A model generated the notes under the pieces. That model was not told the DNA's origin. It saw only the letters and a list, made by a program, of their open reading frames with translations, and searched no databases. From positions 1 to 35,666 of the IMG/VR virus record IMGVR_UViG_3300046007_002678: DNA of 35,666 bases; one strand, 5' to 3'. The stretch is from a virus. A program made the translations under genes and the position numbers. Position 1 is the first letter of the stretch. Every line of letters starts with the position of its first letter. This document shows, in pieces, positions 15,639-23,461 of this stretch.

Positions 15639-17533
15639 TGGCAATAGAGACCATAATCAATATAAACGCATCCACCAAAGGCGGTAATAGCGTAAAGTCA
15701 ATACGGGAAGAAATCAAGCAGGCACGGCAAGAAGCCATGCAGTTCACCCGTGATTTTGGGGAGTTTAGTCCCGAAGCAATAAAGGCAACACAACGCCTAG
15801 CTTCGTTGAAGGACGAAATGGAAGACCTTAACGAAAGGGTTGCGGGTTTAAATCCTGACAGATTCCAAGCAATTGCGGGAGTTATAGGGGGTTTAGCTTC
15901 GGGCATAAGTGCCGCGCAAGGTGCAATGGCTTTGTTCGGGTCTGAAAGTGAGGACGTGCAAAAGACCTTGGCGAAGGTTCAGGGTGCAATGGCGTTTGCG
16001 TCAGGCATACAGCAGCTTATCTCAATGCAAAATGCGTTGGCGGGTGTCGCTACAATGATTAAAACGCAAGTAATAACAGCATTTAGCACGTTGAAAGGAG
16101 CAATTGCGGCTACGGGAATAGGCGTTTTAGTTATAGCAATCGGAGTTGCAATAGAAAAAATGAGTGCATTTGCCGAGGCTGAAAAGGAAGCCGCGGACGA
16201 AGCAGAAAGATTATATAATAGTGCACAAAAAGTTTTATCATTAAACGATGTAAGTAACCAAAAATACATTAACCAACTTAAAGCAAGGGGCAAGACTGAA
16301 GAAGAGATATACACGGCAAGTACCGAATTCCAACTTAGGCAAATAAAGCTACTAGAAGAAGAACGCGCAAGGGCGGGGGCAAATACTCAAAAGTTTGACG
16401 AGGAAATATACCAACGTAGACAGCAGCTAGAACTAGCACAAAGTGAGTTTGAATTAAAGCAATACGAAAAGCGTCAACAGCAAGAAAAAGACAAAAACGA
16501 AGCCGATAAAAAATCAGCAGAAGCAGCAAAGAAAAGAGCAGAGGATAGAGCAGAGGATAGAGCACAAGCAGATGCAGAATATGCAGAGAAAACAGCAGTT
16601 ACATTAGCGGAACAACTTGCAGCGTTTGAAATGTCTTGGGCTTTAGAAATCAAAGGCGAAGACAAAAAGAACCTAACTAAAGAGCAGCTAGAACGCGAAT
16701 ATCAATTCAGAGTAAACGAAATCCGCACAAAGTTTGACGCAGAGCAAAAAGCCTTAGATGAAAAGCGCAAAGCCGACCAAATAGCAACAACCGATACTGA
16801 GTATAAAGATAGCCTAGACGCTATTAACAAATACTACGAAGACAAAGCAAACATAGAAAAGCAGCGTTATTTAACTGGTGAGATTGATGCAAAGACATTA
16901 GCGGACAATTTGCAAGCCATTGAAAAAGACAAGTACGCAAGACTTTTAACGGAAGCGGCGGATTACGGAAAAGACCAAACAGATATTCAAAAGGCTGCGC
17001 TAGACCAACAAGTTGCAAACAAAAAGGCGGCAGATGATGAGATGGTCTCTGATGACAAGAAAAAAAGCGATGCCTTAAAAAAGAATCAAGAAGACATTTA
17101 TAATAGCACTATGTCGGTATTTAGTGCTGTGTCTCAGTTATTCGGGCAACAATCAAAAGCGGGCAAAGCGTTTGCACTTGCTCAAATAGGAGCAGACACA
17201 GCACGGGCATTAACGGGAGCATTAGCAAACAGCAACACACCAACACCTGACAACGTAGCAACGGGCGGTATAGCGGGTATTGCTAAATATGTAGCATTGG
17301 CAGCGACTATCTTAACCAACGCAGCAAGGGCAAAACAAATACTTGGAGAAAGTGGCAACAAACCATCCGCACCAGAAGCACCTAACGTGCCTCAATTATT
17401 CACCGTTAACAACCAATCACTGAGAAACGCGGGCATTCCAAACGTGGGAAATCAGCGTGTATATGTGGTGGAGAGTGACATTACAAACGCACAAGGGCGG
17501 GTCAAGGTAAACCGTCAAACCTCTGTTTTTTAG
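15638..17533 (+). CDS. Tape measure protein
   Basis: The 631-aa product has the usual layout: an N-terminal helical part (SVKSIREEIKQARQEAM), a hydrophobic segment at about 150-175 (AIAATGIGVLVIAIGVAI), a long Lys/Glu/Ala-rich coiled coil (about 178-490), and a C-terminal hydrophobic zone with GKAFALAQIGADTARALTGA. Tape measures set tail length, pass DNA and are coated by the chaperone pair encoded upstream. At 631 residues it implies a fairly short siphovirus tail. It ends before late promoter element 3. Confidence 0.8.
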   Translation: MAIETIININASTKGGNSVKSIREEIKQARQEAMQFTRDFGEFSPEAIKATQRLASLKDEMEDLNERVAGLNPDRFQAIAGVIGGLASGISAAQGAMALFGSESEDVQKTLAKVQGAMAFASGIQQLISMQNALAGVATMIKTQVITAFSTLKGAIAATGIGVLVIAIGVAIEKMSAFAEAEKEAADEAERLYNSAQKVLSLNDVSNQKYINQLKARGKTEEEIYTASTEFQLRQIKLLEEERARAGANTQKFDEEIYQRRQQLELAQSEFELKQYEKRQQQEKDKNEADKKSAEAAKKRAEDRAEDRAQADAEYAEKTAVTLAEQLAAFEMSWALEIKGEDKKNLTKEQLEREYQFRVNEIRTKFDAEQKALDEKRKADQIATTDTEYKDSLDAINKYYEDKANIEKQRYLTGEIDAKTLADNLQAIEKDKYARLLTEAADYGKDQTDIQKAALDQQVANKKAADDEMVSDDKKKSDALKKNQEDIYNSTMSVFSAVSQLFGQQSKAGKAFALAQIGADTARALTGALANSNTPTPDNVATGGIAGIAKYVALAATILTNAARAKQILGESGNKPSAPEAPNVPQLFTVNNQSLRNAGIPNVGNQRVYVVESDITNAQGRVKVNRQTSVF

Positions 17534-17551
17534 CATCAATCAAAACTAACG

Positions 17552-17564
17552 TACATTTATTAAT
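17552..17564 (+). promoter_or_regulatory. Late leaderless-type promoter element 3
   Basis: TACATTTA (17552-17559) plus TTAAT before ATG 17565. It lies in a true intergenic gap after the tape measure stop, so its conservation is not explained by coding. Confidence 0.6.
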
Positions 17565-18143
17565 ATGGATTTACCCATTTACATGGCAACCGTAAACGAA
17601 GAGGACACCGACATCGGTATTTCGTTTATATCCCTAGTGGACAAGCCTGCAATTAAAAAGGACTTTCTTGCCTTTTCAGAGAAACAAAACTACGCTATCC
17701 AAAGCGAAGATAAAAGAATCATCACGGGTGCGGCTATGATTGCCGACTTGCCGATTTATCGCAAAGATGACGAAAGGGGCGAGTATTACATCGTATTCTC
17801 AGCGGAAACTATTTGGTCACTAGCTAAGAAATTTAGCCGTGAGCAAAGATACAGCGCGGTTAACACTAACCACACAGACGAAGTAGAAAGTTTAAACATG
17901 ATTGAATCTTACTTCGTGAACCGTGAACGCGGTATAAATCCCCCCAAAGGATTTGAGGAAGTGCCAGATGGTTCGTGGTTTGTGTCTTACCTAGTAGACA
18001 ATGACGAGGTATGGGATAAAGTAAAGGCGGGAGAATTCAAGGGATTTTCAATTGAGGGGTTCTTTGGTGTAGAGAACCAAAGCCTTAGAGCAGCAAAGGA
18101 TTTACTTGCTGAGATTGAGAATTTTCGCACCTCTATTCAATAA
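17565..18143 (+). CDS. XkdF-like prohead serine protease
   Basis: The opening LPIYMATVNEEDTDIGISFI and SLVDKPAI, and the part DGSWFVSYLVDNDEVW then VKAGEFKGFSIEGFF (residues 136-166), match the XkdF family of putative phage serine proteases. Candidate catalytic residues are H103 (NTNHTDE) and S162 (KGFSIEG), in the His...Ser order of herpes/HK97-type prohead proteases. The 192-aa product would cleave scaffold and capsid proteins during head maturation. It is followed by the scaffold-like and capsid genes, as usual. Confidence 0.75.
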   Translation: MDLPIYMATVNEEDTDIGISFISLVDKPAIKKDFLAFSEKQNYAIQSEDKRIITGAAMIADLPIYRKDDERGEYYIVFSAETIWSLAKKFSREQRYSAVNTNHTDEVESLNMIESYFVNRERGINPPKGFEEVPDGSWFVSYLVDNDEVWDKVKAGEFKGFSIEGFFGVENQSLRAAKDLLAEIENFRTSIQ

Positions 18144-18145
18144 TG

Positions 18146-18158
18146 TACATTTAATAGT
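18146..18158 (+). promoter_or_regulatory. Late leaderless-type promoter element 4
   Basis: TACATTTA (18146-18153) plus ATAGT before ATG 18159, in the 15-base gap between the protease and the scaffold-like gene. Confidence 0.6.
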
Positions 18159-18665
18159 ATGATAGAAATTTTAGAAAAAATCAAAGGCGAGTTCCAAGCA
18201 CTACGCGAAGAGTTCGCTAAATCAAAGATGAAATTCGGTTCTGTCGCTACCGTTGACGGTGTTGTTCTAAATTACGAAGGCGAAGAACTTGCAGAAGGTT
18301 CTATGGTCACTTTGGAAGATGGCACACCCGCACCCGATGGCGAACACTCTATTGAAGGCAATAAAATCATTACCGTTGTTGACGGTGTTGTAACAGCCAT
18401 CGTAGAAGCAGAAGAGCCTGCACCCGTTGAAGAAGATTTCTCTGAGAAGTTCGCAGCCGTTGAAGGACGCTTCGAAGCATTGGAAAAGTCTATGCAAGAC
18501 ATCAAAGGCGCACTTGAAAAACTTATGGGTATTCAAGAGCAGCAAATGTCAGCACTTCAAGAGTTTGCAGCACAAGAACCTGCACCCGCTAAAAAGCCGA
18601 TACAACCTACGGCAAAAGAAGATAGGTTGGCAAATTTCGCAAAAGCATTAAAAAACAACAAATAA
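18159..18665 (+). CDS. Scaffold-like capsid assembly protein, 168 aa
   Basis: The product is acidic, with an N-terminal helix (LEKIKGEFQALREEFAK), a small strand-rich domain (about 30-90, with EGSMVTLEDGTPAPDGEHSI), a coiled coil (FAAVEGRFEALEKSMQDI and on) and a basic C-terminus with RLANFAKALKNNK. Position between protease and major capsid, plus composition, fit a scaffold. The middle strand domain with its Asp-Gly loops is unusual for a scaffold and could stay on the capsid as decoration. Confidence 0.6.
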   Translation: MIEILEKIKGEFQALREEFAKSKMKFGSVATVDGVVLNYEGEELAEGSMVTLEDGTPAPDGEHSIEGNKIITVVDGVVTAIVEAEEPAPVEEDFSEKFAAVEGRFEALEKSMQDIKGALEKLMGIQEQQMSALQEFAAQEPAPAKKPIQPTAKEDRLANFAKALKNNK

Positions 18666-18668
18666 ATC

Positions 18669-19628
18669 ATGGCATTTTCAGTAGGTAATTTAACTAACTA
18701 CACCAAGGAAGACCAAACCCAACTCTTGGTGAAGGCGATGTTTAGTGGTAAAACAGCATCATTGTTGCAAGGCGCAAACCAAATTGTAACTGATGTTAAA
18801 TCCTCTAAGGCATTACCAATCCTTTCATCAACCATTATGTTTCAAGCAGATGGTTGCGCAAACACAACTTCAGGCACAACCACTATCACAGACCGCGACA
18901 TAGTAGTAGGTAAAGTGAAAGTGTTTGAAAACTTGTGTCCAAAAGACCTTGAAGCAAAATATACTCAAATCGGTCTTAGCGCAGGCGCACCCGTTGACCT
19001 TGGCGTATTCCAAAATCAGATTGGCGAAGAAAAAGCAATGGGCATCGCTGAAGCTATCGAAACCGCTATTTGGCAGGGTTCACTTTCAGGTAGCGGAAAT
19101 AACTCTTTTTGGGATGGCTATTTGACTATCCTAACTGCTCTTGGTTTCGGTGGTGCAGGTGATCCAATCCAAGGCAACCCAACTACGGGCGGTGGATGGA
19201 CACAATTGACTAGCTTAACTTCAAGTAACATTGATGACGCTATCACCAAAATTTACAGCTCACTTCCTGCGGGATTGTTGGGTCGTTCTGACTTGTTCTT
19301 GGCAATGGGTACAGATACATTCAGAACTTACCGTTCTTGGTTGGTATCTGCTAACCTTTACCACTACAACGCAAACGAAGCTGCTAGCCTTGAAATCCTT
19401 GACCCTATCTCAGGCATCAAGATTTACGGTCTTCCTGGTATGGATGGCACTAATAAGATTGTTTGCTCATATTGGGCTAACTTCTTCCTTGGTACTGACA
19501 TGATGAACGAAGAAGAGCAGTTCAAATTTTGGTATAGCGAAGATGACGACATCGTTAAATTCAAAGCCAACTTCAAGTATGGTTGCCAAATCGCATTCCC
19601 TGACCAAGTTGTTTATTTCGTAATCTAA
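18669..19628 (+). CDS. Major capsid protein
   Basis: The 319-aa product lies directly after the protease/scaffold pair and before an intrinsic terminator, as expected for a highly expressed capsid gene. Features include IMFQADGCANTTSGTTTITD near residue 57, an aromatic middle (GNNSFWDGYLTIL), GLLGRSDLFLAMGTDTFRTY and the end ANFKYGCQIAFPDQVVYFVI. These fit HK97-type capsid proteins of Bacteroidota phages. Codon choice looks biased to common codons (many GGT, CTT, GAA), consistent with high expression. Confidence 0.8.
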   Translation: MAFSVGNLTNYTKEDQTQLLVKAMFSGKTASLLQGANQIVTDVKSSKALPILSSTIMFQADGCANTTSGTTTITDRDIVVGKVKVFENLCPKDLEAKYTQIGLSAGAPVDLGVFQNQIGEEKAMGIAEAIETAIWQGSLSGSGNNSFWDGYLTILTALGFGGAGDPIQGNPTTGGGWTQLTSLTSSNIDDAITKIYSSLPAGLLGRSDLFLAMGTDTFRTYRSWLVSANLYHYNANEAASLEILDPISGIKIYGLPGMDGTNKIVCSYWANFFLGTDMMNEEEQFKFWYSEDDDIVKFKANFKYGCQIAFPDQVVYFVI

Positions 19629-19649
19629 ATATAAGTTTAACCAAAAATA

Positions 19650-19678
19650 AAGGGCGGGTTCTTATGCCCGCCTTTTTT
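19650..19678 (+). terminator. Intrinsic terminator after the capsid gene
   Basis: GGCGGG (19653-19658) pairs with CCCGCC (19667-19672) around TTCTTATG, flanked by an A-rich 5' side and followed by T6. This is a standard rho-independent terminator. Confidence 0.9.
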
Positions 19679-19695
19679 ATAAAACACTAAAAACA

Positions 19696-20211
19696 ATGGC
19701 TTGTCTATTAACCCAAGGCTTCACCCTCGATTGCAAAGACCAAACGGGCGGTATTAAATCAATTTATTTGGTAGAGTTTAACTCTTCCGACACCGTGACT
19801 AAATCTAGCGGAGAAATCAGCGCACACACTTTGACGGGTGGACGTGCTTATTTCAAATACGAATTAGAAAAGGAAACGGCTACTTCTACTTGGAGAACTA
19901 TTCCAAGTACTGAAAACGGCACTACTTACTATGAGGCTGACTTGACCGTAAGACTGCACAAACTTTCAACCGCAAAGCGCAACGAAATTAAACTTTTGTC
20001 GCAAGCGCGTTTGAGGTGTATTGTGCTAGACACGGACGGAAATCATTGGCTGTATGGTTCTGATTATGGCATCCAGTTGCAACAATCAGAAATCCAATTC
20101 GGTCAGGCGTTTGCAGACTTTAAGGGCGCGGTTTTGAATTTCTTGCACAAAGAAACAGACCTACCCGCAAAAGTTCAATCGGGCGTTGTAACGTCACTAT
20201 CATTATCTTAA
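19696..20211 (+). CDS. Probable major tail tube protein
   Basis: The 171-aa product starts ACLLTQGFTLDCKDQTGGIK and continues with a strand-rich fold (IYLVEFNSSDT, GGRAYFKYELEKETATSTW, YGSDYGIQLQQSEIQFG). A gene of this size and look follows the capsid gene in related phages and is most likely the tail tube subunit; it lies between two terminators, as expected for an abundant protein. I cannot exclude a head decoration or other virion protein. It has no obvious promoter box of the late type in front. Confidence 0.55.
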   Translation: MACLLTQGFTLDCKDQTGGIKSIYLVEFNSSDTVTKSSGEISAHTLTGGRAYFKYELEKETATSTWRTIPSTENGTTYYEADLTVRLHKLSTAKRNEIKLLSQARLRCIVLDTDGNHWLYGSDYGIQLQQSEIQFGQAFADFKGAVLNFLHKETDLPAKVQSGVVTSLSLS

Positions 20212-20231
20212 TTAGGGGTAATTAATAAAAG

Positions 20232-20258
20232 AGCCTTGCAGAAATGTGAGGCTTTTTT
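20232..20258 (+). terminator. Intrinsic terminator after the tail tube gene
   Basis: AGCCT (20232-20236) pairs with AGGCT (20249-20253) and the flanking A4-G and T6 extend the stem. The T run follows directly. Confidence 0.8.
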
Positions 20259-20282
20259 ATTTAGCGGGTTTTTGGGATTTTG

Positions 20283-20295
20283 TACATTTGTTAGT
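20283..20295 (+). promoter_or_regulatory. Late leaderless-type promoter element 5
   Basis: TACATTTG (20283-20290) plus TTAGT before ATG 20296, 25 bases after a terminator, so a new transcript must begin here. The block TTGTACATTTGTTAGTATGG matches element 1 over 18 bases or more. Confidence 0.7.
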
Positions 20296-20673
20296 ATGGT
20301 GATAATAAGCAAAGGGGCAAGTAACACTTTAATAGTAACCGTTACGGAAAAGGTCACTATTAATAACCCCTTTTTTCTTATACATTTTAAAGACATGATT
20401 ACAAGTCAGCAAACTTCTTTTATTATCACAAACACCTCAACGCATACAGAAAGGTATGATGAGTTCACTTTTGTTGAGGGTAGCAATAGCGCAAAGACTT
20501 TAAACATTGGAGAGTATGTCTATACGATATACGCGCAGACATCCAACAGCAACACTAACATAGCCAACGCAGACGAGGAAGTAGAAAGAGGAATCGCCAT
20601 GGTTCGCCATACAGAAAATACTTTCCCTTCTAACACTATAACCACAACCTATAAACAAAATGTTATCAGCTAA
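20296..20673 (+). CDS. Hypothetical virion-region protein, 125 aa
   Basis: The product is strand rich (ASNTLIVTVTEKVTI, SFIITNTSTHTERYDEFTFV, LNIGEYVYTIYAQTS), with no membrane segment. Small proteins of this kind stand before portal genes in related phages; I do not know the function. I chose ATG 20296 because a terminator and promoter lie upstream; the frame is open back to 20236, inside the terminator. It overlaps the portal start by 14 bases. Confidence 0.65.
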   Translation: MVIISKGASNTLIVTVTEKVTINNPFFLIHFKDMITSQQTSFIITNTSTHTERYDEFTFVEGSNSAKTLNIGEYVYTIYAQTSNSNTNIANADEEVERGIAMVRHTENTFPSNTITTTYKQNVIS

Positions 20674-22333
20674 AAGTATAGACTTTCTGACATTTGCGGA
20701 AAACAAGATGCCTCAGTTTAAAGAACTGAAATCGAAAGGCATTGTAGAATTTGGAGAAAAAAACGCATTCCCTGAGCAACTGATTTATTTAATAAACAAG
20801 TCAGCAACTCACAATTCAATAGTTCAGCAAAAAGTATTGTACATTATTGGCGAAGGCGTTAAAGGCGTTCCTCAGGAGAAAATAGACCAATGGAATAAGT
20901 TTGATACCTTCCAAGAGTTCCGCTATAAGATAACCCATGATGTTAAGGTTTTTGGGGGATTTGCGGTTGAGGTAGTATATAATCGTGCGGGTGTGCCTTC
21001 ATATTATCACATTGACGTGAGTAAGATTCGCACATTGGACCATTCTCAATACTTTTATGCGGAGGATTGGAGCAAGGCAAAGGAAGCGGATATTACTAAT
21101 TACCCCGCTTATAATCCAAACCTTGCCAAGCCAATGACTAAGCAGCTTTATTACTATCGTGAATACAGAGCAGGTTTGGACATTTACCCTTTGCCTGAAT
21201 ACTATCCCGCTTTAAATTACATTGACATTGACGCGAGGATTAGCAACTTCCATCAAAACAACATCGCGAGTGGATTTAGCGCTGGGCATATATTGCAACT
21301 ATTCAAAGGCGAACCAACGCCAGAGGAAGCACGTTTATTTAAGCGTAAGCTAAAAGAATACCACCAAGGGGATTCAAACGCAGGTTCGGTAATGTTGGTT
21401 TACAACGAGAAAAACGAACCCGCAGCGGAATTGACACCTTTAATGAGTAGCGGATTAGACACCATGTTTATTGAGTTAAGCAAGGCGGTTGAATCCAATA
21501 TTTTTATAGCACACCAAGTTGTTTCTCCTATGCTTTTGGGCGTAAAGGAAGAAGGGCAACTAGGGGGAAGGAATGAATTAGCGGTTGCCTCTGAGTTATT
21601 CTACCGTCAATACGTCAAGCCAAACCAACAAAGGTTAGATTCTATCTATACGCAATTCTTAAACGACATGGGCATAGCCGCGGACGTTGAAACACTACGT
21701 TTTGAACCCGTAGAAATTGACTATGTTGCTTTATTTGAAAAGGGCATCGTAGACAAGAATGAGGTAAGACAAAAACTAGGTTTATCGGTTGTGGCAGAAT
21801 TTGCCGAGGAAGAGGACAGAGAAATGCAAATCTTTAAATTCTTTGGTGATGAGGAAACCTATTTTGAATTTGCAGACTTGACCGAAAAGGAATTGAAAGT
21901 AATCGAAGTGGTAAACGAAAACCCAAAGGCAAGCCTTAAAGAAATCAGCGAAGTAACCAAAATAGCAGAGGAAGATATTGATAAGATTCTGCAAGTGTTA
22001 GACCAAAAGGGTAAAATCAAATATACCTCAAAGGCGGTTAAAATTTTGGACGCGGATATTCTAAAACAAACTTTAGTAGTAAGGTATAAATACGACCTAA
22101 GAGCAGATGCCCCTAAATTGGTAGCGGGTGGCGAAAGTAGAGATTTCTGCAAAAAGTTAATTTCACTAGGCAGGGTTTACAGCCGCGAGGACATAGACAA
22201 AATGAGTACCGTGCTAGGTTATGACGTTTGGAAAAGACGCGGAGGCTGGTATCACAATCCTAATACAGACGTAAACGAGCCTGCTTGCCGTCACGAATGG
22301 AAACAAATAATAGTAAGGAGAAAAAATGCCTGA
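20660..22333 (+). CDS. Portal protein with C-terminal winged-helix-like extension
   Basis: The N-terminal two thirds fit a portal: IVEFGEKNAFPEQLIYLINK at about 30, YKITHDVKVFGGFAVEVVYN, the stretch DIDARISNFHQNNIASGFSA and VVSPMLLGVKEEGQLGGRNE. From about residue 407 comes a helix-turn-helix-like unit (LTEKELKVIEVVNENPKA, ISEVTKIAEEDIDKILQVL), and the last 90 residues (FCKKLISLGRVYSREDIDKM, then WKRRGGWYHNPNTD, CRHEWKQIIV) recall head morphogenesis (MuF/gp7-like) C-termini. The product is 557 aa, large for a portal alone, so portal and a minor head module are probably fused. Portals form the DNA channel of the head. Confidence 0.8.
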   Translation: MLSAKSIDFLTFAENKMPQFKELKSKGIVEFGEKNAFPEQLIYLINKSATHNSIVQQKVLYIIGEGVKGVPQEKIDQWNKFDTFQEFRYKITHDVKVFGGFAVEVVYNRAGVPSYYHIDVSKIRTLDHSQYFYAEDWSKAKEADITNYPAYNPNLAKPMTKQLYYYREYRAGLDIYPLPEYYPALNYIDIDARISNFHQNNIASGFSAGHILQLFKGEPTPEEARLFKRKLKEYHQGDSNAGSVMLVYNEKNEPAAELTPLMSSGLDTMFIELSKAVESNIFIAHQVVSPMLLGVKEEGQLGGRNELAVASELFYRQYVKPNQQRLDSIYTQFLNDMGIAADVETLRFEPVEIDYVALFEKGIVDKNEVRQKLGLSVVAEFAEEEDREMQIFKFFGDEETYFEFADLTEKELKVIEVVNENPKASLKEISEVTKIAEEDIDKILQVLDQKGKIKYTSKAVKILDADILKQTLVVRYKYDLRADAPKLVAGGESRDFCKKLISLGRVYSREDIDKMSTVLGYDVWKRRGGWYHNPNTDVNEPACRHEWKQIIVRRKNA

Positions 22334-22874
22334 GTTTGCTTATATGATTGACGTGCAATGGGTCAAAGATAATTCGCCTATTGATGACAACGTAGACCCT
22401 AAATTGCTTCGCAATGCAATGCGTACATCGCAAGACGTTTATATTAGGGACTTGATAGGCTCAGGGCTTTATGATGAGATTTTAACGCAGATTAACGCAT
22501 CTACATTAAGTGCGAACAATCAGACGCTTATAAATCAATATATCGCGCCTTGCTTGCTACATTACATTATTTCTGAGGCAACCGTGCCAATGACTTTTAA
22601 ATTCATGAACAAGTCTATAAGCACCCGCACCTCTGACAACTCAAACCCGATAGACATAGACCAACTTACGACCATAGCCAACCACTATAAAAACAAAGCT
22701 GAGTATTACGCCAATAGATTGACAGCGCACTTAATGGAATATAGCACTACTTATCCACTTTATCTAAATGCGGGTAGCGGAATAGACACTATACATCCAT
22801 CAAGTACTACGTTTTTTTCGGGGATTTACTTAGGGGAAACCAAATGTCGCGACTATGAAGAGCCTGAAGACTAA
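22326..22874 (+). CDS. Head-tail connector (gp6-like)
   Basis: The helical 182-aa product has VKDNSPIDDNVDPKLLRNAM, a DVYIRDLIGSGLYDEIL segment and LINQYIAPCLLHYIISEATV, the pattern of adaptor proteins next to portals in Bacteroidota phages. It probably binds the portal ring to form the neck. It overlaps the portal stop by 8 bases. Confidence 0.65.
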   Translation: MPEFAYMIDVQWVKDNSPIDDNVDPKLLRNAMRTSQDVYIRDLIGSGLYDEILTQINASTLSANNQTLINQYIAPCLLHYIISEATVPMTFKFMNKSISTRTSDNSNPIDIDQLTTIANHYKNKAEYYANRLTAHLMEYSTTYPLYLNAGSGIDTIHPSSTTFFSGIYLGETKCRDYEEPED

Positions 22875-22977
22875 GAAGCAAATCAGAGACGAGCAAAAGT
22901 TAAAAAAATTTCTAAGATTAAATGAACAGCCTAAATCGCTTAATACTTTCGCTAAGAACAGCGGGGGAAAATCATAA
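22855..22977 (+). CDS. Possible small basic protein, 40 aa
   Basis: The frame reads MKSLKTKKQIRDEQKLKKFL and ends KNSGGKS. It overlaps the connector by 20 bases and the next gene by 56, and it fills the short gap between them. Lysine-rich content would also arise by chance from A-rich DNA, so this is tentative. Confidence 0.35.
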   Translation: MKSLKTKKQIRDEQKLKKFLRLNEQPKSLNTFAKNSGGKS

Positions 22978-23461
22978 GCAAATACGCACTATTTTAGTTG
23001 GTGTTGAGGCTGACATTGATACCACGGGGGTAGATTATCCGTTAATGCGGATATTCCCCGATGGTTATAGGCTTTCTTCAGTAGATAGGTCTATTTCATA
23101 CCGTTTTGCAATCGCGGTAATGGATAGGCACAAGGAAGATTTCACCGATGCGGTTGAGGTTTTGTCTGATACTGGCTTAATTCTTCAAGACATTATGTCT
23201 ACTTTGCTTTATGTGTACAGAAGCGAATCTGTAGCATGGGAGGTAAACGACAACGCAGCCCCTTTTTACGACGATAAGACTTCAATCGTAGCTGGGCATA
23301 TAATAAACATTGAGGCTAAAATGAGATACGAGAGGGATTTTTGCTCAGTACCTTCCAACGGTTACGATTTCCCTTCAATAGATTTGGACATCTTGGTAAT
23401 TGACGGGGGTTATTACAATTCAACATACATCACGCCTTTAATTGACGGGGGAATCTCATGA
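22922..23461 (+). CDS. Putative tail terminator/neck protein, 179 aa
   Basis: The product has an alpha-beta pattern (RLILSLRTAGENHKQIRTI, YPLMRIFPDGYRLSS, ISYRFAIAVMDRHKEDFTDA, VEVLSDTGLILQDIMSTL) like tail terminator proteins that stop tail tube growth. It follows the connector, which supports a head-tail joining role. I rate it only as likely. It joins the fibre gene by ATGA. Confidence 0.5.
   Translation: MNSLNRLILSLRTAGENHKQIRTILVGVEADIDTTGVDYPLMRIFPDGYRLSSVDRSISYRFAIAVMDRHKEDFTDAVEVLSDTGLILQDIMSTLLYVYRSESVAWEVNDNAAPFYDDKTSIVAGHIINIEAKMRYERDFCSVPSNGYDFPSIDLDILVIDGGYYNSTYITPLIDGGIS

Noticed and set aside
15496-15906. 136-aa minus-strand frame opposite the tape measure start
   Set aside because: It is the antisense shadow of two confident tail genes.
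16501-16575. Repeated GCAGAGGATAGAGC-type DNA in the tape measure gene
   Set aside because: A short local slippage repeat within a Lys/Glu/Ala coiled coil; ordinary for tape measure genes.
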